A DNA stretch of 64,000 nt from Protopterus annectens (taxonomy: Eukaryota > Chordata > Ceratodontiformes > Protopteridae). The notes under the pieces are model-generated. The model was given only the letters and a program-made list of their open reading frames with translations. It did no database searches and was not told where the DNA came from. Both the position numbers and the translations under genes were made by a program. Positions 34,063 to 46,275 of the stretch are shown here, piece after piece. The DNA is taken from positions 1,943,614,321-1,943,678,320 of the forward strand of contig NC_056735.1 of NCBI RefSeq assembly GCF_019279795.1. The letters run 5' to 3'. Numbering within the stretch: the first letter of the stretch is position 1; every line of letters starts with the position of its first letter.

Positions 34063-37000
34063 GTATGTTCGCATCTCTGCCTCATACACTAATTGAAGAC
34101 ATATAAACATGCAGGACTAATATGTTAATAAATATCTAGAGTAATGTATATATACATGCATACACACATGTACGCATGTAGGACACTCAAATTCCTCCTC
34201 TGTAGATTAAAAATACTAGAAGAATTACATTTTAAATTTCTGTATTTTATTTCTTGAACATTAGGGAAAGAATTAGATTCATTATTAACATCTTTGTTAA
34301 TTCATTCAAAACTAAAATGTCCTTGTAAACTGCAGAGATTGATAACATCCAAATGCTGCATGCACTTTTATTTGCCAATTTCATACTTTAGAATCCTTTG
34401 TGTTTCTGCATGAAACATGTTTGCACTTAAAAATTATTCACAAATGTTGTTACAAACAAGCCTGCAGAAAACAGAACGTGCAACTTTTTAGCACCCTAGG
34501 AATTGTAAAATCTCTGTATTTCTGATATGAATAAACTGATATTTTTATTTTACATTCCATTTCATTAGCTTTCACTCATTACTACCTTGCATATAAGCCA
34601 ACACAGGATACAGAGAAAAGATCTAAATGTGCTTAACTTCTTGAATCACATCACAGCATGCTGCAAGTCCTACCAATATTAAATTGCAAAGGAAGATAAA
34701 CCTTAATAGCGCAACCAGACATAATTCTTACAAACCTTGCGTTTTGCTTCTTATGCTATCAATGACATATCACCATCATATAATCCCTCGATATCAAGGC
34801 AAATACATTGAAAGGAAAAGTGGAACTTGAAGGAAAGTCACAGGAATTATATTTAACTCTGCAATGACTCTTTATGAAAGTTAACACATTTACGTCAGTG
34901 ACACCCACACCATTTTAGAAAACACATTGTACTGCACCACAGAGAAGAACTCCTATCCAAAATACAGCTTGAGGAATTTCAGCTCAGGGGACACACAGTT
35001 TTAAACTTCATTACTTAATTAGGGAAACATAAAACAGACAGCTCAAGTGGACTCATTAGACACGGAAAAAAGTTTCACTTGTTATTAGTAAATTTTGTTA
35101 TGTAGAGAGATATAATAGAGCCTACATACAGAATCTGCAATGCAAAACTGCTTTACTTGAGGCAGACCTATAAATAAATTGACATAACAAGGCTTATATC
35201 ACTTCATTATTTAAAAATAACTTAGTTCTTAGTTGTCAAATAGAGATCAAACATAGCTCACAACTTATGCAACTACTTAAAAACATTACCTGCATTGTAT
35301 GATGTTAATAATATATAGCAGACCATGATGGAATGACAATACTGAATTTTAACAGAGATTATTAATTTTTCCTTAAAATTGTTGACACAAATTATGCTAC
35401 TCAAAATTTTAGAAACATTTTGTATTAAAACTATAAATATAGCAGTGCTACATGCATGAGTCTTATATATCACTTAAAGTGGGCTGTGGTACAGTTATGA
35501 CAATCTAGCCACCATCCTTTATAATTATTCTGCCGTAATTTTGCTTATTATGTATGCTGAGGGTGGGGGGTAAATGCAAACTACATACACCAAAGATATC
35601 TAATTGGCAAACATCATCTATAGCTAAAACTGCTAATTATAATTCTCATGTCTTTTCTTAGATATAAATATCACATTCGGTTTACTTGTCAGATATTACA
35701 TATTCACAAACCCTGCCATTTAATTTCAGCTTTGTACACTATAGTACCAATCAGCTGCATTTACCAGCAAGCATCCTTAGCAATTAGATTTGCTGCATGA
35801 TTTTCTTCCTTAGTATGACCTAGAAAATGTTCAAGGCATTTTTGCCTCATATCTGTGTTTCTGTCACTGCTGTTTAGGGAATTAAAAAAAAAAAACAGAC
35901 CCTGTATATATCAGACAAGTGCTTCAAATTGTAAGTGTATAAATAGGACAAAAATAGAAATTATCATTTTATGTGCTCTTTTATGCGATTTTATCATCTC
36001 CACATCACTGATTAGGGCTATAAAAATCTTATAACATGAGGGAAAGCATTACAGAATATGCATAAATTGTTCAACAGAAAAACATATATACTAGCAGTGC
36101 TAGTAACTTAGTTAAAATTATATTTAGGTACATCAACACTTGAAGTAGAGGGACCATGGTTTCATTGGCAAGAACAATAGACTAACTAGCTATCAGTGTA
36201 GTCACTCCTGGGCTCACTAAGTGTATTTAGAAACACTAAGTGTTAAGTCACAGCTAAGAAACAATGAAGTGTACAAGGCCTAATCAAGTCATTTTAAAAT
36301 TATATGAGTTATTCTTAATAATCTGACTTCTAAATGACTTCACTTGTTGGTACTGAGACTATAGCAAATGGTTCATAGCATGGTCACCATTGAGGTCAGA
36401 TGGCTATTAATGAGAATGTGCAACAGTTCCAGAAAAGATTGAGTGAATAATTACACATGATATATTTAAAGGCCAGGGCAGACGCTTAATAAAATAGATT
36501 ACTGTATAAGGTTTTAGGCAAAAGCAAGATGGAATATATAAGGGAAATATAAAGAGCTACAGAAGAGGATGCTTCAAGGGAAAATTTGTGTTTTGTATGA
36601 AGACTCAGATGTTACATGCCTCAATAATAATCACTTGGATACAGAATTTCCTATAGCCGGCTCATACTGCCTCAGCAAATGTTCTCATAGAATTCAGCAG
36701 AGGACAGACCCCAAACAACACATTTTTCTCTCATTATTTTATTGTCAAGTTTCATAATTACATGGAAATTAGACAAAAACATAACGTCTTGTACATGCCT
36801 ATGATGTTCCAGATTATATTCAGGAACTGAACAAGAGGTGAAACATCATTTGTTCATGTGCTTAGGAAGCCAAATGGCATGGAATTCCAAATGCAACCAA
36901 AAATGTCTGCACATATCATGATTACCAGACACTGACTCACTGAAGACTGAGTTTCTTGCAGAAGTAAACAGGCTTATGTGATATCCTTATCTTCAGCACG

Positions 37001-37163
37001 TCTGCCCACTAAATTCACACCAATAACAATCCAGAGGCACAATGTTCACATGTTCAGTTAATAATCTAAGTTTCCTAGGGATGTCAGATGTGATAGATAT
37101 GGAAATAGAAAAGTGGAATGGATTGATCCATTATTGCTACCCCTGAAAATTGCCAGATATGAA

Positions 37164-37199
<36 letters not shown>

Positions 37200-37630
37200 A
37201 CAGCTTCTACCAAAGAGTTGGGAACACAAACAAACATCCACTAAATTGTACACACTCCCATCAAGCATTAACTCATATGTCCTTGTGGATATTTTTGTTA
37301 CATGTCTTCAGTGATACATAGACAATGCCACTTTGGATGCAGTCAGAAGAAATATCAGTTTAGTTGCGGTGATAGAAAAGCAGAAGTAGATGCCGTGCCG
37401 GCTTTAATTAATGGTTGATATCATCAATGTAGTCAAGGCAAATGGATCCTCACAGGTGATAGAACAAGAGAGGAGACCAAAGCAAAGAGTCAGCTTGTGA
37501 TGGAACAATAGTTAGCGAACTAAACGGAATTGGTATTATAGTATTTATAAGTTGTTAAATGATAAGGGGGGCGTATTTTATGCAGTGGGAAGTTCACTTT
37601 CTCATGAAACTGAATATTTCTCTCTCTGTT
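34063..37630. other. Non-coding interval, AT-rich
   Basis: No gene or transposon that I can recognise in 3.6 kb. A (TAAA)n array lies at 37161-37197. The base composition is intron-like. Confidence 0.55.
37161..37197. repeat. (TAAA)n microsatellite
   Basis: About nine uninterrupted units. Confidence 0.95.
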
Positions 37631-37634
37631 TCAG

Positions 37635-38036
37635 TACAGTGTTATAATATGGCTCGCTATTATGCTGTCGCAGACGCAGGCTGTCGAATGCATCTTTGTT
37701 GAACTGAAAAGTACGAAAAGGCAAAATAGCGAAGTGGCTTTTCAGTGAATTCTTTCCCTGGGAAAGAATTTGCTTGGCTGTTTTCACTACTTTGCCATTT
37801 TCGGCACTGGACAGTACAATCTCAGAGTTTGGTATATTTAAGTGGGGGGGTGCCCCCCCCACATTAATGTTTTACAGTTTTTTTTTTGTTTTGTTTTTTG
37901 TTTTGGAACAGCAATTTTTTTTTTCCCTGGAAACAAAATCGCTGTTTTGAGGTTTCGACATTGTAAGCTTTTGCTTACATGGGGTCAGTTATGTGTCGTT
38001 CGCTCTTCTTAGTGTGCAATATCATAATATAGACCC
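37635..38036. mobile_element. Foldback-like non-autonomous DNA transposon, copy 5
   Basis: The right end, ATCATAATATAGACCC, matches the family terminus. The interior has CTTTCCCTGGGAAAG at about 37760, the TATATTTAAGT signature followed by G and C tracts, and a second CCCTGG-centred hairpin near 37925. A subterminal hairpin GTAAGC/GCTTAC lies near 37965. The left terminus is diverged (only TATAATAT remains), so the exact start is uncertain. Confidence 0.65.
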
Positions 38037-38315
38037 TTATTTTTATGCTGCAGACTATGGGTCACCACAACTACACTAAACATTTGAAAAAATACACTAG
38101 AAAGGTGTTTTTTGTTAAGCACACTAAGCTCTGTTAAGACTGGATCTTGTATTAGAGCAGCAGACAGTGCCAGGGTTCAAAGAATAACCACAGAAAGTAA
38201 AATAGCTTTAAAAGATGTTAAATACTTTTGATTTTCCATACTTATAAACAAAACATTTGTCACAATTAAGTCTCTAACATCTCTGAAAAATGTTTGCTCT
38301 TCAGAAAGACACAAT

Positions 38316-38540
38316 GGGCAGGATTCACGAAGGCTTGCACAGAGTCTAAGTGTAGTGTAAGACTCCATGCAGCCTTCGCGATCCAGGAACAGCCCTAAAG
38401 TCCATGTAAGAGACCAGCTAAAACGTCTCTTACACGGAGTGGGCGTGGATATGCTAATCACCTCACTTGCAGCCCAAAGGCATGCAAATGAGGTAGATTA
38501 GCGATCCACGAAGCCCAAAGCAGCCCATGTAAGAGCCGTT
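38316..38540. repeat. Harbinger left terminal inverted repeat and subterminal hairpins
   Basis: After the 17-bp terminal repeat come a hairpin with arms CGAAGGCTTGCA/TGCAGCCTTCG and a second, GTAAGAGAC/GTCTCTTAC, at 38406-38432. GTGTAAG/CATGTAAG motifs occur at 38355, 38403, 38429 (reverse) and 38526. A further hairpin, CCAATGGCCA/TGGCCATTGG, lies nearby at about 38646-38671. These are candidate transposase or Myb binding sites. Confidence 0.7.
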
Positions 38541-39661
38541 TTAGCTGCAGAAATGTACTCAGTTGACAACTGAGTATGTTTCTGCAAAAACCACAATGGA
38601 GCCATGTCAGCTCCAAATAAAGGGTGCATATGTGTCAGGCAGCATGCCAATGGCCAAATATGTGGCCATTGGCAAGGTACCCCGATGCAAATATGAAAAA
38701 TAAATATATTTTTTTTCGGCAATAAACGCAGCGCAGCCCCGCGCAAATGGGCTGCACTGTATAAAACATAAAAATGAAGGTTATAAACCCACAAATGTGG
38801 GTTTTATGCAATACATGGATTTACAATGCAGGGCCCAGCAGACCAAAAACAACATGGCCACTGTTTAGTGGTTGCTAAAGGAGGAAGCTGAGTCTAAGAC
38901 ATGTAACTAAGCATTAGTAGGCAATCTGATGTAAATGAATGTTAGGATACTGAATTCCACTGTCACATAGCAAATGAGCACATTCTGAGTACTGTAAGAG
39001 ATACATAAGAGGGAGGAATAGAGTAGGAGATAGGTGACATCAAGGGGGGAATGGTAGAAAGAAATGCAGTTCATTGGAGGTCAGTGTTACATGACAGATG
39101 TCAGACACATATCATGGAAAGAGGAGTGCCACAACATAAGCATGGGAAAGTCAAGAAATGGAAGGTGTACACTGTTGCTTACAACAAAGTTTCTTGCTGG
39201 GCATGCATGCGCACGTGTGCGCACCATGAAACATGAGTAGGGCAGTGTGTGCGCGTGTAAGGCAGACTGAGCATGTGGGAGCCTGTTGGCAGACTTGTAA
39301 CACTGTTTGCGCTGGTGTGTGCGCATTTTAACCCGAATAAGCAGATTCTGAACCGTGTAAGCCTGTGTGCACGCGTGTAAGCCACTGTGAGCGTGTTTCT
39401 GCTGGTATGCACATTGCTCCCCCATGAGGAAACAGAAAGGAAAAAGGAAGCAACAGAAATAGTAGGAAGCTAGCAGGGAATACTGCTGGAGCTAGCAGGT
39501 GAAAACAATTAGAAGCAGGCAATTACACAGGCAGAATAGTAGCTCAGCCAAGCACTTAAAACTCTGCAAACAGCAGTGCAGGATGTTTCTCTCAAGAGAC
39601 ACTGCAAGACAGGAGTGAGCTATTAGAAGTGAAAACTGAAAAAGCTGAACTTAGAGCAGAA
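38541..39661. other. Harbinger left interior, transposase upstream region
   Basis: No gene. Between 39190 and 39420 the DNA is rich in CpG and GTGTGCGC, with CGTGTAAG motifs at 39254, 39354 and 39375. This is the likely promoter region of the transposase gene. The reading frame of the transposase stays open back to 39560 without an ATG. Confidence 0.5.
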
Positions 39662-40624
39662 ATGTTAGGGGCTGCCATAGCTGTCATAAAGAGACATAGG
39701 CTACTTGCTGAGGGTGGTGACAATGCAGATGGTGCCAGACAACCCACAGTGAGGAGATGGAGAAGAGTGTACAGGTCCAGGGTCACCTACCATGGGTTAC
39801 ATGAGCTGGAGATAGTAGAGCGCTATAGAGTGGAGAGAGACCTCCTGCAGCAAATTGTCGAGCTGTGCAGGCCACGCCTCACACACAGAACCAACAGAGG
39901 GGAACCCATCCCAGTGGAAACCAAGGTATGTGTTGGCATAAGAATACTAGCAACAGGTACCTTCCAGAGACCAACTAGTGATATGATGGGGATATCACAG
40001 GCATCAGCCTCCGGGGTACTGCACCAGTTCCTGGATGCCATGTCAGCACATGTCGGTGATCATGTATATTTCCCCAATGCCCATGATGTATTGGCCAGCA
40101 ATATGCGTCTCTTCCAGCAAATAGCAGAATACCCTGAGATAGTGGGTGCAATAGACTGCACACACATACGCATCAAAGCACCAGCCGGTGAGCGGGGTAG
40201 GGCCTACATTAACCACAAGGGCTTCCCCTCCATCAACTGCCAGGTCGTGTGTGATGCCCAGGGCATAATAATGAATGTGTGTGCTGGCTGCCCTGGGAGC
40301 TACCATGATTCCCATATCTGGCATTTGATGCAGCTGTACAAGACATTTGCTAATGGGGACATCCCACATGGACACCTAGTGAGGGATGCAGGTTATGCAC
40401 TGGAGCCATGGCTGATGACACCCATCAGAAACACACACACACCTGAACAGGAACGCCATAATGAGGCACACGCACAAACACGTAGTGTAATAGAGCATGT
40501 GTTTGGGCTGCTCAAGTCACAGTTCCAGTGTCTGGACACATATGGTGGAGCCTTGCAGTACTCACCAACTACATGTACCCAAATTGTCATGGTATGTGCT
40601 ATGCTACATAATATGATCTTGTGA
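39662..40624 (+). CDS. HARBI1-like DDE transposase (PIF/Harbinger)
   Basis: This 320-residue protein, counted from the first in-frame ATG, is a DDE_Tnp_4/HARBI1 nuclease that cuts and rejoins the transposon ends. A helix-rich N-terminal half contains TKVCVGIRILATGTFQRPTSD and a helix-turn-helix-like ISQASASGVLHQFL. The catalytic domain shows the first Asp in VGAIDCTHI, the second Asp in PGSYHDSHIW, a conserved RDAGYALEPWLMTP loop, and the catalytic Glu in SVIEHVFGLLKSQF. The triad is complete and there are no frameshifts. The frame stays open for 34 codons upstream of the ATG, but no earlier ATG is in frame. The TGA at 40622-40624 is followed by 62 further open codons of protein-like sequence, so the C-terminus may be prematurely truncated. 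Family members are typically about 350-400 residues. The Myb-like partner lies at the other end of the element. Confidence 0.9.
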   Translation: MLGAAIAVIKRHRLLAEGGDNADGARQPTVRRWRRVYRSRVTYHGLHELEIVERYRVERDLLQQIVELCRPRLTHRTNRGEPIPVETKVCVGIRILATGTFQRPTSDMMGISQASASGVLHQFLDAMSAHVGDHVYFPNAHDVLASNMRLFQQIAEYPEIVGAIDCTHIRIKAPAGERGRAYINHKGFPSINCQVVCDAQGIIMNVCAGCPGSYHDSHIWHLMQLYKTFANGDIPHGHLVRDAGYALEPWLMTPIRNTHTPEQERHNEAHAQTRSVIEHVFGLLKSQFQCLDTYGGALQYSPTTCTQIVMVCAMLHNMIL

Positions 40625-40813
40625 AAACAGCTGCTGCAGGACCAGCATAGGGCCGGGCCAAACAGCCCCCCACCATTGCCAAGGCCATCACAGGCAGAGC
40701 GTGACTCGGAGGAGGAACAACCTGAGCCTGCCCCAGTAGGCAGAAGGAGGCATGCCCAGTATGCCCTGGCCTTGGCAAAGAGGCAACGCATAGCACATAC
40801 ACTGGCTCAGTAG
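40625..40813 (+). pseudogene. In-frame C-terminal extension of the transposase beyond a TGA
   Basis: Directly after the TGA the same frame continues KQLLQDQHRAGPN, a Pro-rich stretch, an acidic run SEEEQPEP, then GRRRHAQYALALAKRQRIA, ending at TAG 40811-40813. Acidic then basic tails are common at transposase C-termini. The simplest view is that a CGA-to-TGA change removed the last 62 residues; stop-codon readthrough or a splice is possible. All three catalytic residues are upstream, so activity need not be lost. Confidence 0.6.
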
Positions 40814-41004
40814 GAACCCTGGGAATGATACCCCTCTCTGACTCACCCATATAATAACAGGGATGCCTAAAATGACATAACCTGCTCTCAAACATGTACA
40901 GGGAGTGTAGTATGTGCATCCGACAGAGGCAGCCCTGCAGCACCACCTGAGGCATGAATGTTATGTGTTAAGCAATGTAACACCATGTAGTATATGCACA
41001 CTTG
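40814..41004. other. Harbinger interior, transposase 3' flank
   Basis: Short non-coding stretch up to the first CR1 insertion near 41.0 kb. Confidence 0.5.
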
Positions 41005-42315
41005 AGGACCCTTGCTAACATCCTACCCTCACCAAGCATGATGCCACAATATGATGATGAGATGATCAATTGCAATAATTGGCTGAAGTATTGCAGTTAG
41101 TCAAAGGGGATCCAATGTGTGCCAGCCTGGGATGACATGCTGAGCATGACATGATGCTCCACCTGCTAGGGGTGGCGTGCACCTATCAGTCCAGGCCTTA
41201 TGGATACTGGCAAAGGCTGTTGTTACCCACAGCGTGCCCTGAATAGGTAAGGCTCAAAACACAAACCCACCTCCATAGGTATCACAAGGGATAAGAACCT
41301 AGATGTAATGCTACCCAATGCCAGAAGTCTAAACAGCAAGATGCATGCAGTCTAAACTCACCCAGTATGGAGAATGTTGTTATCTGTCCTGTAACAGAAA
41401 ACTGGGTCAAGGCTCACAACAGCACCCTAACACTACCAGGTTACACCTCATACTATGCTGTACAGCCTCAAAACATGGAACAAGCTACAATAGGAGGGTG
41501 ACTAGCAATAATTGTCAAGGATAACCACACCCCCATGTTGGTACCACAACAAGAAGCAGCATGGACTAGCCATGGTCAAGTAACAGTGGCTAAAACTGCC
41601 TCCCAGTTTATAGCCTGCTACAGACTACCGTCCTAACACCAGGAACTGCACCTGGCCTATGTTGGAATACATGAATATATCAAGCCCTCCAAACCACATT
41701 ATATTGGGTGACTGAAAATACCCAGACATAGACTGGGAGCATTATACTAGCTCCAACACTGTAGGAGAAAAGTTCCTAGAATCCATAAACCAAAATGCCC
41801 AGGAACAACGTACCACTCCCACAAGAGGGGTAAGCATACTGGATGTGATATTCAGCAACATGGGTACTGGATGGCAAGATGAGAAGTGTATCCCTCACTG
41901 GTAAGACCAGACCATAGAGTAATCACACTGGATATACACATCCTGACCACAGTCCCTGGCCAGAAAACCACAGTGAAAAACATGTGTAAAGCAAAAGTTG
42001 CACTCCTCCAAACTGATGTGGAATCCATTAAAGGCCCTGTGCAGGTGCAAAATATGGGCCACAACTCAGAACCTGTTATGCAGGCATTCCATGAACACTG
42101 CCAGGAATGCTTGGATTATGCAATCCCAAATAAAAACAAGACACAATGCCATACACGCATGCATCTGGCATGGTGGACTCCAGCCATTACCAAACCATGC
42201 AAGAGAATGAGGAAGCTACTACATGATAGAGCAAACATAAAAAGGGAAGTAATCACTGATCAGTAGTATGGCAATAAAATATGTCCACACATACAATCCA
42301 CTAAAGCCAGCTACA
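41005..42315 (+). mobile_element. Old CR1 copy, first half (C1), interrupted
   Basis: Compared with copy A, this begins in the ORF1 esterase domain (a degraded version of the block ending DGLHL), crosses the ORF1/ORF2 junction (41310-41345), and runs through the endonuclease to the basic linker before the RT (AWWTPAITK). It stops abruptly at CTACAACAAG (42315). It has many stops and shifts; its longest open frame is about 126 codons. Its continuation is at 44497, so the two halves are one copy split by C2. Confidence 0.8.
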
Positions 42316-44494
42316 ACAAGTTGAATCTGTGAATCTTGAGGCAATGTTACACCTGCCCCAAGTACACAGACAACCCTCAACTCCCCCCAAGAAATACAAA
42401 TATATGTGAGAGATGCAACCATTTATCCAAACCAGAGGCTGAGCTCCCTCAACTCAGTACTGTCAAAACTAGTCAGGAGGAGAAGGTAACCACACACACC
42501 ATAAACCCAGTCCCACATAGACCTATCACAACTGCAAACCAAAGACATAAACACAGAAAAACATTCCCGGAGGCCCTAATTACAAACACACCACACCAAC
42601 AGAGACCTCCAAAGCAGACACCCAAGCAACCACAACCTCCAAACATAGCACATGCAACACATAGTACACAAAGCTGGTGTGCCAAACAGTCACAGGCCAG
42701 AATGAGAAACAACATGCCTGATACAGTTGTAATAGGTGACTCCATAGTCAGACACACTGCTGTCCCGCTCACCAGACTGAACAAGGGAAAGGGTACAGTA
42801 AGCTGCCTGTAGGCTGCTACAATATGCCACATAACACAAGTACGCAGGTCACCCCAAAGCAAGTAGAAATATGATGCAGTCATTGTCCATGCTGGCGTGA
42901 ATGACCTGAAATGTACCTCCCCGGACTACACGAAAAGAGACATAGATGAGCTCTCCGATTATGTAGTCCAGGCCGGTATGACACTGACTGTTTGCAGCAT
43001 CCTACCCTCACCATGAATGATGCCACCGTACAAACACAGAATGATCAGCTTTAACAAGTGGCACAATTACTGGTGTCATTCCAAGGGGATCCAATGTTTG
43101 TCTGCTTGGGATGTCATGCTTGACAAGCCACGCTGCTGTTCCAGGGATGGCTTGCACCTGTTACCCCTGGGCGTCTGGATATTGGATAAGGCTTTTGCCA
43201 CCTCCATAGAGCCTTTCGTAGGCAAGGCTGAAAAGACTAACCCACCACCCTAGAAAACATAAGTGGAAAGAAACATAAGGGTAATGCTGACCAATGCCAG
43301 ACGTGTAAACCTCAATATGCATGCTCCCAAGGCCCTCCCCAGTATGGAGAACATCGATGTCCGTGCAGTGACAGAAACCTGCTGCAAGCCTCCTGACAGC
43401 ACACCAGCACTACCAGGTTATACCTCATATCATGTGTTATGGCCCCAAAACCTGGACCAGAACATAAAAGGAGGGGGAGTATCCATATTCAGCACAGACA
43501 CCCATACGTCCAGGTAACTGACAATGCACAAAGCATTGGAGACCACCCATGTGCAACTAACCATAGGCAAAACTGCTGTACAGTCTGTAGCATGCGGCAG
43601 ACCACACTCTCACACACAGGAACCCCACCCAGCCATCCTGAAGACACTGGACAGTATGAATGTCCCACCAAACACCAAACAAGGTACTCACAAATTACCA
43701 CATAGGTGGTAAACCATTATGTATGGAAGGAGTAATCAGGGACCTAGGGACACAAGTGGACAGTAACCTGTTATGTGACACTCACATTGCCAATGTGGCT
43801 AGGAAGACTGTCTATACTGGACACCGTATCATGAAAGGATTCACATCTACATCAACAGAGGTCATTGTGCCCCTATACTGTTCTCTTATCAGACCCATAA
43901 TCTAGTACAATGCCTCATTTGGGATGTACCTTACCTGACACCTGCAGCAGTTAGAAAGACCTCAAAGGTACCTCACCAAGAGGCTAAAGGATCTCAAATA
44001 TATGTCATATGCTGCCTGGCTGTAGACACCCAAGCTGAATGCAGTCACATACTGCCTACACAGAGGCGTTGTATGCCTGTTGTACAAGGCCATGTCCAAC
44101 ACAGGAGTAATGGACATGCTCCACCCCAGAAAACCCAAAGCCATTGGAGCTGTGAGAGTGAGAGATGTCAACCTCAACATATAATGAAATAGGATGTGCT
44201 GGAGGGACAGATACATAACCCAGAGGCTCCCTACACCCTGGAACAGAATCCCACTCCATGTTAGGCAGAGCCCCTCACTGACACTCTTCAACAGGAATCT
44301 TGCCAAGTGGATGGATGATTGTAGATGTACACTGGGTGTCTTCACTGTGTCACGTCTAGACAGAGGCACAGTAAAGTAAATCATAAATGGCCATAATATT
44401 CACATAGCAAGGGGTGGCAAAAGCCACACACACTCTGAATAGGCTTATAAATGCCCTAGGGTGGATAGCCTAATATGAACCTATGAACCTATGA
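42316..44494 (+). mobile_element. Younger CR1 copy (C2) nested inside C1/C3, with internal deletion
   Basis: It starts inside ORF1 at TTGAATCTGTGAATC and includes the zinc finger (CYTC ... CERC), the esterase block (VIGDSIV), DGLHLLPLG, and the first half of the endonuclease. Near 43680 it jumps from the endonuclease (PPNT) straight to the RT C-terminal region (GGKPLCMEGVIRDLGTQVDS), missing about 1.7 kb relative to copy A. It ends with the octamer tail ATGAACCTATGAACC at about 44477-44493. At the position where copy A has the ORF1 TAG stop, this copy has CAG. Confidence 0.82.
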
Positions 44495-46275
44495 AGATAC
44501 AAACTGTACAGGACACTAAGGATAATCACAAGGCTTTCTCAACTGATGGTAGGAACCTTGTTGGGAATTCACGGATATGCTCTGAATCACTCAAATATTA
44601 CAAACAACATACCAACACACACACACACACATTACCAACATACAACCTGACAGGTGCAGTGCAAACCCCCCCCCCAGACTGCAAAATATCTATCCCAGCA
44701 GACTGCTGGCCCCATGACATTGCAGATGCTGAGGTAACAGCCAGCATCTACAAAGCAAAACACACAGCAGCAATGGTATGAGATGGTGTCATGGGCTGAG
44801 TCCAACATGGACTCCAAGAAGAATGGAATGCCAAATCACACTACTGCTCAATGTCAGCCTTACCACAGGATATGTACCCAAAGAGCAGTGTACAACAACA
44901 GAGGTCCTTCTCAACAAAGGTGTTGCCTGAATGGATACTGCAAACTACCAACCCAGAATCCTGACAAGCTTGGTCTGCACAGCTATGGAAAGGATCAGCA
45001 TGTACTGCAGACGTAAAGATATTGGGGACCTACTGACACCGGACCCTACCCAGTGTGGCTTTTTTAAGTGCAGATCCTGCCCCTTAAACATGTTTGACTC
45101 ATTTGAAACAGTCATTAAGGTCATTGATGAGGGCAATGTGGTCCACACAGTGTAGCTGGACCTTGCAAAGGCTTCCATACAATACCCCACGTGTTCATTA
45201 TAGATAGGCTCACCAGCTTAAATATACACCCCTATGTCAGTAGAGGGGTTGCAAACCAGACCAAGGACAGAACTGACATGGTCAGACATGCTGCAGCCAT
45301 GTCAGACTACAAACCAGATATAACTGGCATCCCACAAGGCTTGGTCCTGGGACCTCCCTCGTTTGGTATATATATCCCATAGGTACAGGCCAACATGGAA
45401 GGACTGTGTCTGAACATGTTTGCAGAGGACTACAAACTGGCCACCATATCTGACCCTCCAGCTGACACAAGCATCCCACAAAAGGGCCACATAGAAACAG
45501 ACAACTGGTGCCATAGCCATGTCAGCAAGCTAATTGCAGAAAAGTGTATAGTCAACCCCTGTGGATATACAGTAAGTGCACACCAATTACCACATAGGTG
45601 TTAACCCATTAAGTACTTAACATGTAATGAGAGACCTGGGGACACAAGTTGATAGATATCCTGCATTGGACAAATATGTGGCTGTAGTGGTTACAGAAAC
45701 ATACCATATACCCACCTATCATGAAGGTTGTCATATCTAGATAAGGGGTAGTCATTGTGGCTCTGCAGTCATCCTTCATCAGTGTTACAATTGACTATAA
45801 TAGCCCCTGTGAGATGTACCTCAGCAGACAGCTCCATCAACTGTAAAGTCCCCAAAAGTACCTCACCAGGAGTATCAAAGAGCCTGAACATATGCCATGT
45901 GTTGCCTGATTAAACAAACTGCAGCTCCACTAACTGCCATACTTCCCACCCAGAGGAAAGCTGTGCCTGATGTATAAAGCCATGTCCAAGCTGGAATCAA
46001 TGAACATGCTGCACCTTGTACAATCTGAATGGCAGTGAGCTATGCACATGAGAGACCTGAACCCCAGCACTGACATACATAGGACAAGCTGTACTGAATG
46101 ATCCATAACACAGAAGCCACCCCCACTCATGAGTAAACTCCCAGTACAGGTTAGCCAGAGAGTCACTCATCGACTCTCCTCATGAGGAATCTTGGTGAAT
46201 GGATGGGAGATGGTAGGTTTACCCTGGGTATCACTGTTATGTCACGGGTAGACGGAGGCACAGTATACTAACCAT
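44495..46275 (+). mobile_element. Old CR1 copy, second half (C3)
   Basis: It resumes exactly where C1 stopped: ATACAAACTGTACAGGACAC then GGATAATCACAAGGC, equivalent to copy A 24857 onward. It runs through a badly eroded RT (GFFKCRSCPLN; AEDYKL, where FADD should be) and the C-terminal domain, to a degraded end near 46275. No octamer tail is visible at its end. Open frames are all shorter than 100 codons. Confidence 0.75.

Noticed and set aside
39087..39425. 112-codon minus-strand frame upstream of the transposase
   Set aside because: Arises from GTGTGCGC-rich DNA in the presumed promoter region; no family resemblance.
39629..39661. Transposase start at GTG 39629
   Set aside because: GTG is an unlikely start in a vertebrate; the first in-frame ATG is 39662, although the frame is open back to 39560.
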